Part shown: positions 4,655 through 5,273 of the stretch, one piece after another
Layout of the letters: the number at the start of each line of letters is the position of its first letter
Position numbering within the stretch: the stretch's first letter is position 1
Assembly: GCA_003131365.1 (NCBI GenBank)
Contig: PKVB01000064.1
Location: 1-5,273, forward strand
DNA length: 5,273 nucleotides
Reading direction: 5' to 3'
From: Gemmatimonadota bacterium
GTDB taxonomy: Bacteria > Gemmatimonadota > Gemmatimonadetes > Gemmatimonadales > Gemmatimonadaceae
The notes under the pieces: model-generated
Database searches by the model: none
The model's input: only the letters and a program-made list of their open reading frames with translations
Told to the model about the DNA's origin: nothing
Made by a program: the position numbers and the translations under genes

Positions 4655-5273
4655 ATGAGTACCACGATCGAGCAGGAGCACGTCGCCGGGCTTGGAACCC
4701 GCGCGATTCACGTCGGCCAGGAAAAAGCCGACTCGGCGACGAACGCCCGCGCCGTCCCCATCTACGCCACCACGAGTTACGTCTTCGACAGCCCGGAGCA
4801 CGCCGCCCGCCTGTTCGGCCTCCAGCAGTTCGGAAACATCTACACCCGCATCATGAACCCCACCACCGACGCCTTCGAGAAGCGCATCGCCGATCTCGAG
4901 GGCGGAGTGGCGGCGGTCGCGACGTCGAGCGGGCAGGCGGCGCAGACGCTCGCGCTCCTCAATCTCGCGCAGGCGGGTGATTCCATCGTCTCCTCTTCGT
5001 CGCTCTACGGCGGCACCTTCACCCTCCTCAAGTACACCCTCGCGCGGCTCGGGATCACGACGCGCTTCGTGGACGGAAACGACCCGGCGGCGTTCGCGGC
5101 TGCGATCGACGAGACGACCAAGGCGGTGTACGTGGAGACAATCGGCAATCCAGGACTGGATGTGTCAGATCTGCGCGCCGTCGCCGACGTGGCACACGCG
5201 GCGGGAGTGCCGCTCGTCGTAGACAACACGTTCGCGACGCCCTTCCTCAATCGGCCGATCGAGCACGGCGCGG
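4655..5273 (+). CDS. metY: O-acetylhomoserine sulfhydrylase, 5' part (runs off the window)
   Basis: PLP-dependent enzyme of the Cys/Met metabolism family that converts O-acetylhomoserine and sulfide to homocysteine in the cytoplasm. The first 206 residues of a protein usually about 430 long are present. Start MSTTIEQEH, then GLGTRAIHVGQ and PIYATTSYVF. Visible cofactor-site motifs are YTRIMNPT (63-70, phosphate contact from the neighbouring subunit), SSGQAAQ (91-97, phosphate loop; SGQAA is typical of MetY, while SGMAA is typical of MetB/MetZ), SLYGGT (116-121, Tyr118 stacks on the pyridine ring), ETIGNPGLDV (161-170) and VVDNTFATP (188-196, Asp190 contacts the ring nitrogen). The window ends just before the expected Schiff-base lysine, so activity cannot be checked. 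The closest alternative is a related gamma-synthase, less likely given the SGQAA loop. metX often follows metY, but that region is not visible. Control is probably by the attenuator upstream. Confidence 0.93.
   Translation, partial: MSTTIEQEHVAGLGTRAIHVGQEKADSATNARAVPIYATTSYVFDSPEHAARLFGLQQFGNIYTRIMNPTTDAFEKRIADLEGGVAAVATSSGQAAQTLALLNLAQAGDSIVSSSSLYGGTFTLLKYTLARLGITTRFVDGNDPAAFAAAIDETTKAVYVETIGNPGLDVSDLRAVADVAHAAGVPLVVDNTFATPFLNRPIEHGA

Noticed and set aside
4013..4801. Minus-strand 262-codon open frame across the regulator end, the leader and the metY start
   Set aside because: Arg-rich shadow crossing a strong terminator and two genuine plus-strand genes; no recognisable domain.

Overview
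The window reads as a high-GC, free-living, Gram-negative-type bacterium. Gemmatimonadota is the best guess, and that is an inference from gene families rather than a marker gene. The pointers are a lipoprotein built on repeated GSSASDVWAVG propeller motifs and a large membrane-tethered BTAD/TPR regulator. There is no rRNA, tRNA, insertion sequence or CRISPR array.

Layout from left to right. (1) 58-1293, minus strand: a 411-aa lipoprotein with a signal peptide, one Ig-like domain and seven about 40-residue WG.SASDVWAVG repeats, probably a seven-bladed beta-propeller. (2) 1294-1730: a mostly non-coding stretch holding a decayed plus-strand fragment of a zinc metallopeptidase (ENWLNEGMAEYV) and a perfect 11-bp hairpin. 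(3) 1731-2252, minus strand: a small predicted lipoprotein with a possible allene-oxide-cyclase/dirigent-like barrel. (4) 2253-2388: a divergent promoter region with inverted and direct repeats. (5) 2389-4338, plus strand: a 649-aa regulator made of winged helix, BTAD, one membrane helix and a TPR domain, with CadC/ToxR-like topology. (6) 4339-4654: a regulatory leader. (7) 4655-5273, plus strand: the first 206 codons of O-acetylhomoserine sulfhydrylase (MetY), cut by the window edge before the PLP lysine.

The most interesting item is the leader in front of metY. A TTGACA promoter is followed by a 33-codon ORF containing MCRISPCG, a small hairpin, a canonical intrinsic terminator (11-bp perfect stem plus eight T) and then the metY ribosome binding site. 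The segment 4497-4511 can pair either with 4479-4492 or with the whole 5' arm of the terminator (4570-4581, 12 pairs). The two Cys codons at 4467 and 4482 sit just before or at the 5' base of the first hairpin. This is the geometry of a translation-coupled transcription attenuator that would let metY be transcribed when Cys-tRNA (or Met-tRNA) is scarce. I recognise no known SAM riboswitch core in it.

The genes are not one functional operon. The regulator and the small lipoprotein are divergent and may share control. The metY unit has its own promoter and continues beyond the right edge.
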